This document shows positions 49,444 to 59,637 of a DNA stretch of 64,000 nucleotides, piece after piece. The stretch covers positions 186,001 through 250,000 of the forward strand of contig NZ_SOEY01000028.1 of NCBI RefSeq assembly GCF_004402535.1. The letters run 5' to 3'. This DNA is from Cryobacterium glaciale (GTDB lineage Bacteria; Actinomycetota; Actinomycetes; Actinomycetales; Microbacteriaceae). Within the stretch, counting starts at the first letter, position 1. The number at the start of each line of letters is the position of its first letter. A program made the translations under genes and the position numbers. Below the pieces are notes generated by a model that worked only from the letters and a program-made list of their open reading frames with translations, had not been told where the DNA came from and ran no database searches.

Positions 49444-49917
49444 ATGACTGATGATCACCCCGAGCTCTCCGGCTACGAGCCGAACGACAGCTACCGCCCG
49501 CTGCGCGGCAAGCATTTCGCGACCATTCTGCGGGTCGTCGTGGTTCTCGGACTGATCGCCCTCGTCGTTCCCGGTGTGCTCACGACCATGCGGGTGGCCT
49601 CCGACACCGCCGCCAACGCCTGCGCGACCGCGGTGGCCCAGTATTACCCCTCGGCCGTCGACTTCGACGCTCGCTTCGAGTTCGCCGGACCGGGTGGGTT
49701 CGGCTGGCAGTGCTACGCCGTCGACCTGAACGAGCGCGACACCTTCGTGACGCCGCTCGGCATCATCCCTCCGCGCCACGCCAGCTTGCCCCCGGAACGC
49801 CCACCTAATTTGCATCATCGAGGTGTGAGTTTCGACGCGAAAAATCGCAAAAATCGGGCTAAACCTCACACCTCGGCAAGGTTTGAACCTACGCGGCGCC
49901 GTCGAACATCGAGGTGA
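49444..49917 (+). CDS. hypothetical single-helix membrane protein with hairpin-encoded tail
   Basis: 157 residues. One transmembrane helix (ILRVVVVLGLIALVVPGVLTTM) is followed by an outer domain with two cysteines (NACATAV, WQCYAVD). The last 45 codons run through the inverted repeat at 49819-49875 and overlap the convergent prs gene by 29 bases; that part (Arg- and Lys-rich) is unlikely to be ancestral, so relatives may end near residue 115. Function unknown. The ATG follows AGAAAGAAGGGGG. Confidence 0.6.
   Translation: MTDDHPELSGYEPNDSYRPLRGKHFATILRVVVVLGLIALVVPGVLTTMRVASDTAANACATAVAQYYPSAVDFDARFEFAGPGGFGWQCYAVDLNERDTFVTPLGIIPPRHASLPPERPPNLHHRGVSFDAKNRKNRAKPHTSARFEPTRRRRTSR
49819..49875. 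terminator. long hairpin between convergent genes
   Basis: CGAGGTGTGAG (49819-49829) and CTCACACCTCG (49865-49875) are perfect complements, extended by TTT/AAA; the loop carries GACGCGAAAAATCGC. It lies where a rightward membrane-protein gene and leftward prs meet, and probably ends prs. Member of the hairpin set in the findings. Confidence 0.65.
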
Positions 49918-50866
49918 CCGAACCCTCGTCGAAGACCTCGTGGATGGCGCGGGCCAGCAACGGGGCGATCGGCAGCACGGTGAGGGTCGGAAAGCGCTTC
50001 TCCGGCGGGATCGGCAGCGTGTCAGTGACGACGACGGCGCTGATGGCCGGGTTCTGCAACATGTCAACGGCCGGGTCGCTGAACACGGCGTGGGTGGCGG
50101 CGACGACGACGCCGATGGCGCCGGCGTCGCGCAAGGCCTCGGCGGCTAGGGCGATCGTGCGACCGGTGTCGATCATGTCGTCGACGAGCAGGCAGACGCG
50201 GCCCTCGACCTGGCCGACGATCTCGTGCACGGACACGCGGTTGGGCACGAGGGGGTCGCGGCGCTTGTGAATGATCGCGAGGGGCACACCGAGGCGGTCG
50301 CTCCAGATGTCGGCGACGCGCACGCGGCCCATGTCGGGCGAGACCACGGTGAGGGTGGCCGGGTCGAGCTTCTCGCGGAAGTGCTCGAGCAGCACCGGCA
50401 TGGCGAACAGGTGGTCGACCGGGCCGTCGAAGAAGCCCTGGATCTGGGCGGCGTGCAGGTCGATCGACATGATGCGGTCGGCGCCGGCGACCTTGAACAG
50501 GTCAGCGACGAGGCGGGCCGAGATCGGCTCGCGGCCGCGACCCTTCTTGTCCTGCCGGGCGTAGGGGTAGAACGGCGCGACCACGGTGATGCGCTTGGCG
50601 GAGGCCCGCTTGAGGGCGTCGACCATGATGAGCTGTTCCATCAGCCATTCGTTGATCGGCGCGGTGTGCGACTGGATGACGAAGGCGTCAGAGCCGCGCA
50701 CGCTCTCGTCGAACCGGGCGTACAGTTCGCCGTTGGCGAAGGTGCGTGCGTCAGTGTGGAGCAGCTCTGAACCAAGCTCCGTGGCGATGTCGAGAGCGAG
50801 CTGCGGGTGCGCTCGCCCCGAAACCAGTACTAGTCGTTTGTCGCCGCTGGTCTTGATTTCCGACAC
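49889..50866 (-). CDS. prs: ribose-phosphate pyrophosphokinase
   Basis: 325 residues. PRPP synthase landmarks: FANGELYARFDESVRGSD, VVAPFYPYARQDKKGRGREPISARLVADL, DLHAAQIQGFFDGPVDHL and the PRPP-binding loop CLLVDDMIDTGRTI. It makes PRPP from ribose 5-phosphate and ATP for nucleotide, His and Trp synthesis. GTG at 50866 directly abuts the glmU stop, indicating co-transcription. Confidence 0.97.
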   Translation of the reverse strand: MSEIKTSGDKRLVLVSGRAHPQLALDIATELGSELLHTDARTFANGELYARFDESVRGSDAFVIQSHTAPINEWLMEQLIMVDALKRASAKRITVVAPFYPYARQDKKGRGREPISARLVADLFKVAGADRIMSIDLHAAQIQGFFDGPVDHLFAMPVLLEHFREKLDPATLTVVSPDMGRVRVADIWSDRLGVPLAIIHKRRDPLVPNRVSVHEIVGQVEGRVCLLVDDMIDTGRTIALAAEALRDAGAIGVVVAATHAVFSDPAVDMLQNPAISAVVVTDTLPIPPEKRFPTLTVLPIAPLLARAIHEVFDEGSVTSMFDGAA

Positions 50867-52318
50867 CTATTCTCCAGTCTTTTCGCTGCTTGTGGGGCGC
50901 AGGCTTGCGACCGCCGCCGTATCCGCGGCCGTGCCAGGACGGTTGGCGTGAACCCAGCCATCCATATTGCGTTGCGGGGCCACGTTGATGGCCAGTGCGC
51001 CGGCCGGAACGCTCTTGCGAACGACCGTGCCAGCTCCCGTGTACGCGCCGTCTTCAATTGTAATCGGCGCGACGAACACGTTGTGCGACCCGGTGCGCAC
51101 GTGCGACCCGATTGCGGAATGGTGTTTGGCGACGCCGTCATAGTTGGCGAAGATTGTTCCGGCTCCGATATTCGATCCGACACCGACCGTGGCGTCGCCC
51201 ACGTAGCTCAGGTGCGGCACCTTGCTGCCGGCACCGATCTGGGCGTTCTTGGTCTCGACGAAGGCGCCGATCTTGCCTTCTGCGCCGAGCACGGTGTTCG
51301 GGCGCAGGTACGAGAACGGGCCGACGGATGCCCCGGCCTCGATCACCGCGAGCGTCGCGTCGGTGCGGTTCACCCGCGCACCCGCGCCGATCTCGCAGTC
51401 GCGCAGGGTGGTGTCAGGGCCGATGATGGCGCCGGTGGCCACGACGGTGGCCCCCTCGATCTGCGTTCCCGGCAGCAGCGTCACGTCGGGTTCGAGCACG
51501 GCCTTCAGGTCGATCCAGGTCGTCGCCGGGTCTTGCACGGTCACACCGGCCAGCTGCCAGCCGCGCACGATGAGGGCGTTGAGCTTCTGTGCGGTGTCGC
51601 CGAGTTGGGCTCGATCGTTGATGCCGGCGACGATCCAGGCATCGGCGACGGGAACGGCGCTGACCTCTGAGCCGGCCCGGCGCAGCAATTCGATCACGTC
51701 GGTGAGGTACTTCTCACCCTGCGCGTTGGCGGTGGTGAGTTCGGCCAGCTGCTCGCGCAGCGCGGCCAGGCCGAACAGGTAGACACCAGCGTTGATCTCG
51801 GTGACGGCCAGTTCGGCATCCGTCGCGTCTTTCTGCTCGACGATGCGGTCGAAAGCTCCCTCGACCGAGCGGATGATGCGGCCATAGCCGGTCGCATCCT
51901 CTGGGTAGGCGGACAGCACGGTGCCCGCGGCGGCGCCCTTGCGGTGCGAGGCGATGAAGGAGGCGAGGGTGGCGGCGTTCAGCAGCGGCACGTCACCATT
52001 GATGACGAGGACGTCACCGTCGAAATCGTTTGGAAGCGCCGCGACAGCCTGTTCGACGGCACGGCCGGTGCCGGGAATCTCATCCTGGTCGACGATGGTG
52101 CTCTCGGGGAGGTCCTCGGCCACCACGGCGGCGAGCAGGTCACGTTCGTGCCGCACGACGGTGATGACGTGGGCGGCGTCCAGGGCGCGTGCGGTGGCCA
52201 GCACGTGGCTGACGATCGGCACACCGGCGAGCGGATGCAGCAGCTTCGGCAGGCTGGACTTCATGCGGGTCCCCTGGCCGGCGGCCAGCACGATGATGGC
52301 GAGGCGGGCGTCTGTCAC
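50867..52318 (-). CDS. glmU: bifunctional GlmU (acetyltransferase/uridylyltransferase)
   Basis: 483 residues. N-terminal uridylyltransferase (IIVLAAGQGTRMKSSLPKLLHPLAG, NGDVPLL, GYGRIIR) and C-terminal left-handed beta-helix acetyltransferase (GPFSYLRPNTVLGAEGKIGAFVETKNAQIG, HLSYVGDATVGVGSNIGAGTIFANYDG). It produces UDP-GlcNAc for the cell wall. GTG at 52318 is chosen because the fold begins immediately; the longer frame runs through the tRNA-Gln gene. Confidence 0.97.
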   Translation of the reverse strand: MTDARLAIIVLAAGQGTRMKSSLPKLLHPLAGVPIVSHVLATARALDAAHVITVVRHERDLLAAVVAEDLPESTIVDQDEIPGTGRAVEQAVAALPNDFDGDVLVINGDVPLLNAATLASFIASHRKGAAAGTVLSAYPEDATGYGRIIRSVEGAFDRIVEQKDATDAELAVTEINAGVYLFGLAALREQLAELTTANAQGEKYLTDVIELLRRAGSEVSAVPVADAWIVAGINDRAQLGDTAQKLNALIVRGWQLAGVTVQDPATTWIDLKAVLEPDVTLLPGTQIEGATVVATGAIIGPDTTLRDCEIGAGARVNRTDATLAVIEAGASVGPFSYLRPNTVLGAEGKIGAFVETKNAQIGAGSKVPHLSYVGDATVGVGSNIGAGTIFANYDGVAKHHSAIGSHVRTGSHNVFVAPITIEDGAYTGAGTVVRKSVPAGALAINVAPQRNMDGWVHANRPGTAADTAAVASLRPTSSEKTGE

Positions 52319-52353
52319 AGGATTCCTTACGCAGTGGTGAGAGAAAGAAGAGG

Positions 52354-52425
52354 CTCCGCCACCAGGATTCGAACCTGGACCGAACAACTCCAAAGGTTGC
52401 CGTGCTGCCGTTACACTATGGCGGA
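52354..52425 (-). tRNA. tRNA-Gln(UUG)
   Basis: A 72-nucleotide cloverleaf: acceptor TCCGCCA/TGGCGGA, anticodon stem CAAC/GTTG with loop CTTTGGA (anticodon TTG), T arm CCAGG TTCGAAT CCTGG, discriminator G. It reads CAA. It lies 35 bases upstream of glmU on the same strand. Confidence 0.95.
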
Positions 52426-52547
52426 CCATGCTGACCGGGGCCAGCAACCTGTCAAGTCTGCCAGATTCTTAGCGCCGGCATGCACCGCTGGAGCCGTCAG
52501 ACCACCCCCGGGCGAAGAAACCCCCCGGTAAGCGGGATAATGGAGCA

Positions 52548-53039
52548 ATGCCTGGCCATGATGAAGTCGACCGAATCGTCGGTTCGTGGCTGCGCGAACG
52601 TCCCGATCTTGATTTCGCGCCGCTGCAGGTGCTCAGCCGGGTCGCCCGTTTGTCGAAGCACCTCGACCGGGCCCGCCGCACCGCGTTCTCCCGCTCGGAG
52701 CTTGCGTCGTGGGAGTTCGATGTACTCTCGGCCCTGCGCCGGGCCGGCACCCCCTACGAACTGAGTCCCAAAGCCCTGTTGCAACAGACCCTCGTCTCGA
52801 GCGGCACCATGACGAACCGCATTGACGGCCTGGTCGATCGCGGGCTGGTGAAGCGCCGCTCCGCACCCAACGATGGTCGCGGCATCCTCGTCGGCATGAC
52901 GCCCGCCGGCCTTGCCAGAGTGGATGCCGCCATCACCCGGCTGGTCGACGCCGAAGCTGAGCTGCTCAGCACTCTGTCGGTGACCGACCAGGAGCGGCTG
53001 GCCGGTCTGCTCCGCAAGCTCAGCCTCGACTTCGACTAA
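52548..53039 (+). CDS. MarR-family transcriptional regulator
   Basis: 163 residues. MarR winged helix: FSRSELASWEFDVLSALRRAGTPYELSPKALLQQTLVSSGTMTNRIDGLVDRGLVKRRSAPNDGRGILVGMTPAGLARVD. Standard MarR repressor length. It converges on the metQNI operon. Target and ligand unknown; no operator-like palindrome was found at its own start. Confidence 0.9.
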   Translation: MPGHDEVDRIVGSWLRERPDLDFAPLQVLSRVARLSKHLDRARRTAFSRSELASWEFDVLSALRRAGTPYELSPKALLQQTLVSSGTMTNRIDGLVDRGLVKRRSAPNDGRGILVGMTPAGLARVDAAITRLVDAEAELLSTLSVTDQERLAGLLRKLSLDFD

Positions 53040-53052
53040 GACCCCGCGACAG

Positions 53053-53712
53053 CTACCGGCGCAGGGCCTTGCGGGCGAGGTAGTTGCCGAAGAACTGCAC
53101 GAGCTGCACCAGGACGATGATCAGCAGCACGGCGGCCCAGGTGACGACGGGCTCATACTGCCGGTAGCCGTACTGCAGAGCGAAGTTTCCGAGGCCGCCG
53201 CCGCCGACGAAGCCGGCGACCGCCGACATGTCCACGAGGGCGACGAAGATGAACGTGAAGCCGAGAATCAACGGGCCGAGTGCCTCGGGCAGCAGCACCG
53301 TGAAGATGATGCGAACCGGCCCCGCCCCCACGCTGCGGGCGGCGTCGATCACTCCGGGCGTGACCGTCAGCAGGTTCTGCTCGACGATGCGGGCCATCGC
53401 GAACGAGGCAGCGAGCGAAATCGTGAAGATGATGGCGTCGTTGCCGATGCCGCTGCCGGTGACGGCGCGGGCAAGCGGCTGGGCCGCGGCGAGAAAGATG
53501 ATGAACGGGATCGGCCGGATCACGTTCACGAGCACGTTGAGAACAACGAAGATCGGCTTGTTGTCGAGGATGCTGCCGCCGCGGGTCAGGTACAGCCCGA
53601 GGCCCACGATGAGGCCGCCGATTCCACCGAAGAAGAGGGTCGCCGCGACGATGTACAGCGTCTCGCCCGTCGCCGTCCACAGTTCGGGCAGCAGGTTGGT
53701 GAGCGCATCCAT
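53053..53712 (-). CDS. metI: methionine ABC importer permease
   Basis: 219 residues with five membrane helices, typical MetI: ETLYIVAATLFFGGIGGLIVGLGL, NVIRPIPFIIFLAAAQPLAR, and ARSVGAGPVRIIFTVLLPEALGPLILGFTF as the ATPase-coupling loop. It forms the channel with MetN. The ATG overlaps the metN stop by one base (TGATG). Confidence 0.95.
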   Translation of the reverse strand: MDALTNLLPELWTATGETLYIVAATLFFGGIGGLIVGLGLYLTRGGSILDNKPIFVVLNVLVNVIRPIPFIIFLAAAQPLARAVTGSGIGNDAIIFTISLAASFAMARIVEQNLLTVTPGVIDAARSVGAGPVRIIFTVLLPEALGPLILGFTFIFVALVDMSAVAGFVGGGGLGNFALQYGYRQYEPVVTWAAVLLIIVLVQLVQFFGNYLARKALRR

Positions 53713-54740
53713 CAGCGCACCTCCGTGACGGTCGTTAGCTGGCGTACCCGCTCGAGCGCGGCATCCACCAGCTCGTCATCGGCGTGTAGGGCGAGGGTGA
53801 GGTGCCCGAACGGGCGCCCCTGAATTTCGTTGACGCCGCCATAGATCACCTGGAAGGGAACGCCCGCGCGCACGAATTCGCCGAATACCTCTGACTGATC
53901 GACCGCGGTGTCGCGAAACGACAGCGTCACGATGCGCCCGGTGTGGCGTTCGCGCAGCACCTCAAGCTCCGGCGCGGAGGGCACGCCCTTCACGACGGTC
54001 GACACGAAGCGAGCGGATGCCGGGTGCTGCGGGTTCGAGAACACGTCGAACACGGGTCCCCGCTCGATGACCTTGCCCTGGTCCATGACCGCAACCTTCG
54101 TCGCGATGGTCTGGATCACATCCATCTCGTGCGTGATCACGATGATGGTGATGCCGAGCTCGGCGTTGACCCGCTTCAAGAGCGCGAGCACCTCGTGCGT
54201 CGTTTCGGGATCGAGCGCGCTTGTGGCCTCGTCGGCGAGCAGGATGCTCGGGGAGGTCGCGAGCGCTCTCGCGATGCCGACACGCTGCTTCTGCCCGCCG
54301 GAGAGCTGGTCGGGATAAGACTTGGCCTTGTCGGTCAGGCCGACGAAGCTGAGCAGCTCGGCGACCCTGGTGGCACGGTCCTGCTTCGGAAAACCCGCGA
54401 CCTCGAGCGGATAGGCCACGTTGCCGGCGACGGTACGCGAGCCGAGCAGGTTGAACTGCTGAAAGATCATGCCGATGCCGAGCCGAATCTTGCGCAGCTC
54501 GCGCTCGGGCAGGGTCGCAATATCGCGCCCGTTGATATGGATTTCGCCGCCGGTGGAGCGTTCGAGGGCGTTGACGAGCCGCACCAGCGTGCTCTTGCCG
54601 GCGCCGGAGTATCCGATGATGCCGTAAATGTCGCCGGCCTCGACGTCGAGGCTCACCGAGTCGATGGCCATGACGGAGGCGCCACCCTTCGTGCTACTCG
54701 GGTAGCTCTTACTAACGTTCCGCAGCGACACAACGCTCAT
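53712..54740 (-). CDS. metN: methionine ABC importer ATPase
   Basis: 342 residues. ATPase core with Walker A GYSGAGKSTLVR, signature LSGGQKQRVGIARAL, Walker B ILLADEATSALDP, switch His in VITHEMDVI, and a C-terminal NIL domain (about 260-342) that binds methionine and inhibits transport when the cell is replete. The order receptor-ATPase-permease is normal for metQNI. ATG at 54740. Confidence 0.96.
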   Translation of the reverse strand: MSVVSLRNVSKSYPSSTKGGASVMAIDSVSLDVEAGDIYGIIGYSGAGKSTLVRLVNALERSTGGEIHINGRDIATLPERELRKIRLGIGMIFQQFNLLGSRTVAGNVAYPLEVAGFPKQDRATRVAELLSFVGLTDKAKSYPDQLSGGQKQRVGIARALATSPSILLADEATSALDPETTHEVLALLKRVNAELGITIIVITHEMDVIQTIATKVAVMDQGKVIERGPVFDVFSNPQHPASARFVSTVVKGVPSAPELEVLRERHTGRIVTLSFRDTAVDQSEVFGEFVRAGVPFQVIYGGVNEIQGRPFGHLTLALHADDELVDAALERVRQLTTVTEVR

Positions 54741-54782
54741 ACGGACTCCTGTTCTGCTCTTCGTGGTGCTGACTTAAAGTCA

Positions 54783-54842
54783 CGCGAGTGAGCAGTTTGT
54801 GCTCTTCCCGGACTCGGGAAGCGCCACAACTGCTCACTCGCG
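54783..54842 (-). repeat. long hairpin between metQ and metN
   Basis: CGCGAGTGAGCAGTT (54783-54797) is perfectly complementary to 54828-54842, and CTTCCCG/CGGGAAG close an inner stem. The right end reads CTCGCGAAACG. It lies in the 135-base gap after the metQ stop and before metN in the same transcript, so it could protect metQ mRNA or attenuate metNI. Confidence 0.7.
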
Positions 54843-54875
54843 AAACGGGTACGCGTCGTGCTGGTGGTGCGTGAG

Positions 54876-55781
54876 CTACTTGGCGGCTTCGACGTCGGCG
54901 GTCACGTCGGCGAGGGCGGCTTCAAGTTCGGCCGTGGTCGCGGCGAGCGGCACCGCGGTGTCGCCGGAGACGGCCATGAGGCCGTCCTGAACGTCCTGGT
55001 TGGTCTGGAAGATCTCGATGAGCTTGAGGAAGGTCTCGTTGTCCTTGTCCTCGGCGCGGGCGGCGAAGACATTGATGTACGCGAAAGCACCCGCATCGGT
55101 CGGGTCGTCGGCGGCGAGGGCGCCCTCGAAGGTGAGGCCGGCCTTCTCTACGAAGTCATTGTTGATGACGGCCGCGGCGACATCGGCGAGCGACGCGGCG
55201 GTGAGCGACGGCTCAAGGGCCGTGACGGTGACCTTGGAGTTCTCCTCGTCGATGTCATCGAGACCCGAAAGGTTGGTGCCGCCACCGTCGAGGGTGATGA
55301 GGTCTTCGGCCTGCAGCAGCAACAACGCGCGGGCAAGGTTGGTCGCGTCATTAGGAACGGCGACGGTGTCACCCTCTTGGATCTCGTCGAGGCCGTCGTA
55401 CTCAGTCGAGTACAGACCGAGCGGGTAGATCGCGGTTGAGCCGATCGGTACGAGGTCGGAGCCACTTGAGACGTTGTAGTCCGCGAGGAACACGAGGTGC
55501 TGGAACTGGTTCATGTCGAGCTCACCCTCGCTCACGGTGGGGTTCAGCTGCTGGTAGTCGGCGAAGTCGACGAGTTCGATGCTGATTCCCTCGTCGGCGG
55601 CGGCGTCCTGGTAGATGTCCCAGTACGGGTCACTGGCTCCGATGACACCGATCTTGATGACGTCGTCTTCGGTGCCGGTGGCAGCTCCATTGGAAGCTCC
55701 AGCACAGCCGGCCAGAAGGGCCACCAGCGGGATGACGGCGACTGCGGCGAGTATGGTTTTCTTGTTCACAGACTTGTTCAC
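54876..55781 (-). CDS. metQ: methionine-binding lipoprotein (NlpA family)
   Basis: 301 residues. Signal peptide with lipobox (ILAAVAVIPLVALLAGCAG), then the NlpA domain: IKIGVIGASDPYWDIYQDAA, LVDFADYQQLNPTVSEGELDMNQFQHLVFLADYN, VAVPNDATNLARALLLLQAEDLI, VINNDFVEKAGL. It delivers methionine to MetNI. GTG at 55781 follows AAGGA; the second GTG four codons later is a weaker alternative. First gene of the operon. Confidence 0.95.
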   Translation of the reverse strand: MNKSVNKKTILAAVAVIPLVALLAGCAGASNGAATGTEDDVIKIGVIGASDPYWDIYQDAAADEGISIELVDFADYQQLNPTVSEGELDMNQFQHLVFLADYNVSSGSDLVPIGSTAIYPLGLYSTEYDGLDEIQEGDTVAVPNDATNLARALLLLQAEDLITLDGGGTNLSGLDDIDEENSKVTVTALEPSLTAASLADVAAAVINNDFVEKAGLTFEGALAADDPTDAGAFAYINVFAARAEDKDNETFLKLIEIFQTNQDVQDGLMAVSGDTAVPLAATTAELEAALADVTADVEAAK

Positions 55782-55963
55782 GATGATTCCTTCAGGCGAT
55801 CTGGGTTGTGGTTGCTCCAGGCACACAACAACGACCGGTCAAACCAGAAGGCTGCGCCCACGATGAGCTACGTACCGCGGCTGCGCGGGTACCCCTTAAC
55901 GATACGTGCCGAAGCTGCGACGCGTGGCCTGTGCCGACACACTGCGTCACAGCTTCTGCGAAA
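55782..55963 (-). promoter_or_regulatory. metQ upstream region
   Basis: 180 bases hold the metQ promoter. A GTACC/GGTAC stem with inner GCG/CGC lies mid-region, and TATCGT upstream of it could be a -10 box. I looked for a SAM riboswitch or T-box and found no convincing consensus. Confidence 0.35.
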
Positions 55964-57757
<1,794 letters not shown>

Positions 57758-57786
57758 AGCCTCCGAGTTTACGGCACGCCGATGGG

Positions 57787-58716
57787 TTAGATGAGGCGGG
57801 CGCCGTGCACGGGTCCGGTGGCGCGAACGACCTTCAGGCGGCTGGCGGAGAGCGCGACCTGCAATTCGAGCGCGCTGTCGGCATCCGCTACCAGGAAAGC
57901 CACGGTCGGGCCGGAGCCGGAGAGGATGCCGGCGAGGGCGCCGTTCTGTTCGCCGAGCTGCAGCACCTTGCCGAGACCCGGGGCGAGGTGCAACGCGGGG
58001 GCCTGCAGGTCGTTGTGCAGCACATCGGCGAGCATGTGCGGGTCGCCGGCGCGCAGCGCCTGCAGCACATTGGCGTCGACGGATGGCTGGTGCTCGGCCG
58101 GGAAGATGTCCTGGGCGTGGCGATCGCGGTGCCGGTCGAGCTCCTGGTAGACGCCGGGCGTGGACATGCCAAAGTCGGCGAGGGCGAGCACCCACTGGAA
58201 CTTGCCCTTGGCCAGGGCGGGGCTCAGCTGGTCGCCGCGGCCGGTGCCGATGGCGGTTCCGCCGGTGAAGGAGAAGGGAACGTCGGCGCCGAGCGTGGCG
58301 GCGATGGCGAGCAGCTCGTCCTTGGCGGCGCTCGTGCCCCAGAGGGCGTCGCAGGCGAGCAGGGTGGCTGCCGCATCGGCGGAGCCGCCGCCCATCCCGC
58401 CGGCGATCGGTACGTTCTTCTCGATCTCGAGGTGAACGCCGCCTCGATAGCCGGCCTTGCGGGCGAGGGCGCGGGCCGCCTTGATGGCGAGGTTGCTGCC
58501 GCCGGTCGTGAGGCCGGAGGTGTCGATGCTGCCGCTGAACTCCACCGAGAAGTCGCTGGCCGCCGTCGCCCGCACCTCTTCGAACAGGGAGACGGCCTGG
58601 TACGCGGTCGCGAGGTCGTGGTAGCCGTCTTCCATGACCGCGCCGACCTTGAGGAAGACGTTGATTTTGCCGGGGGCCCGCGCGTGCACGACGGTGGTGG
58701 CGGCGGTCGTCATCAT
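57787..58716 (-). CDS. ispE: 4-diphosphocytidyl-2-C-methyl-D-erythritol kinase
   Basis: 309 residues of the GHMP kinase superfamily: [17 protein letters not shown]-binding [39 protein letters not shown] and [14 protein letters not shown]. It phosphorylates CDP-methylerythritol in the MEP isoprenoid pathway. It sits downstream of rsmA, the usual order. Two adjacent ATG codons (58716, 58713). Confidence 0.96.
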   Translation of the reverse strand: MMTTAATTVVHARAPGKINVFLKVGAVMEDGYHDLATAYQAVSLFEEVRATAASDFSVEFSGSIDTSGLTTGGSNLAIKAARALARKAGYRGGVHLEIEKNVPIAGGMGGGSADAAATLLACDALWGTSAAKDELLAIAATLGADVPFSFTGGTAIGTGRGDQLSPALAKGKFQWVLALADFGMSTPGVYQELDRHRDRHAQDIFPAEHQPSVDANVLQALRAGDPHMLADVLHNDLQAPALHLAPGLGKVLQLGEQNGALAGILSGSGPTVAFLVADADSALELQVALSASRLKVVRATGPVHGARLI

Positions 58717-58761
58717 GCTTTTAACTTAGCCCAGCCCGTCGGCCCGCACGGACCGTGCGGG

Positions 58762-59637
58762 CTACGCCGGCGCCCAGACCCGGGCGATGGCGAGAAAGTC
58801 GTGCACGGTCAGCTGCTCGCCGCGCGTTGTCGGGTCGATGCCGGCCGCGCTCATCACAGCGGATGCCGCCGCCGAGTCCCCGAGAACGACCGACAACGAC
58901 TGACGCAGCATCTTGCGCCGCTGCTGAAAAGCGGCGTCGATGAGCGCGAAGGTCTTGAGGCGCAGTTCTTCGGATTCCAGCGGCTGGGGCCGCCGGTCGA
59001 AGGCGATGAGGATGGAGTCGACGTTCGGAACCGGCCAGAACACCTGGCGGCTCACCTTGCCCGCGGTGCGAAAATCGCCGTACCAGGCGGCTTTCACGCT
59101 CGGGCTGCCGTAGATCTTGTTGCCGGGCGGGGCGGCGAGGCGTTCGCCGACCTCGGCCTGCACCATGACGACACCGGCGCGAATCGACGCGAAGTGTTCG
59201 AGCAGGTAGAGCAGCACTGGTACAGAGACGTTGTAGGGCAGGTTGGCGACGAGCCGGGTGGGGTCGCCGGGCAGCTCGGTGATTTTCAGGGCGTCGGCGC
59301 GGATGACGGTGAGCCGGGCGCCGGGCTGCATCAGTTCGACGGTGAGCGGCAGCTGCTCGGCGAGGCGGTCGTCGATCTCGACGGCGACGACGCTCGCACC
59401 GACCTCGAGCATGCCGAGGGTGAGCGAGCCGAGGCCGGGGCCGACCTCGACGACGGTGTCGCCGGGGGCAACGCGGGCGACCTTGACGATGCGCCGCACG
59501 GTATTGCCGTCGATGACGAAATTCTGGCCGAGCTTTTTGGTGGGGTTGACTCCGAGCATCTCGGCGAGGTCGCGGATTTCGGCCGGGCCGAGGAGCGTCT
59601 TGACGGCTTTGGCCGCGTCAGCTGCATCGTCGGTCAT
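58762..59637 (-). CDS. rsmA: 16S rRNA dimethyladenosine transferase (KsgA)
   Basis: 291 residues. SAM-binding NPTKKLGQNFVIDGNTVRRIV, VVEVGPGLGSLTLGML, catalytic NLPYNVSVPVLLYLL, and QAEVGERLAAPPGNKIYGSPSV. It dimethylates two adenines in the 3' hairpin of 16S rRNA. ATG at 59637 overlaps the tatD stop by ATGA. Confidence 0.96.
   Translation of the reverse strand: MTDDAADAAKAVKTLLGPAEIRDLAEMLGVNPTKKLGQNFVIDGNTVRRIVKVARVAPGDTVVEVGPGLGSLTLGMLEVGASVVAVEIDDRLAEQLPLTVELMQPGARLTVIRADALKITELPGDPTRLVANLPYNVSVPVLLYLLEHFASIRAGVVMVQAEVGERLAAPPGNKIYGSPSVKAAWYGDFRTAGKVSRQVFWPVPNVDSILIAFDRRPQPLESEELRLKTFALIDAAFQQRRKMLRQSLSVVLGDSAAASAVMSAAGIDPTTRGEQLTVHDFLAIARVWAPA

Noticed and set aside
55782-55963. SAM riboswitch upstream of metQ
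   Set aside because: There is room for one and the gene is a typical target, but I could not trace the conserved stems or motif bases of SAM-I, SAM-II or SAM-IV. A covariance-model scan would settle it.
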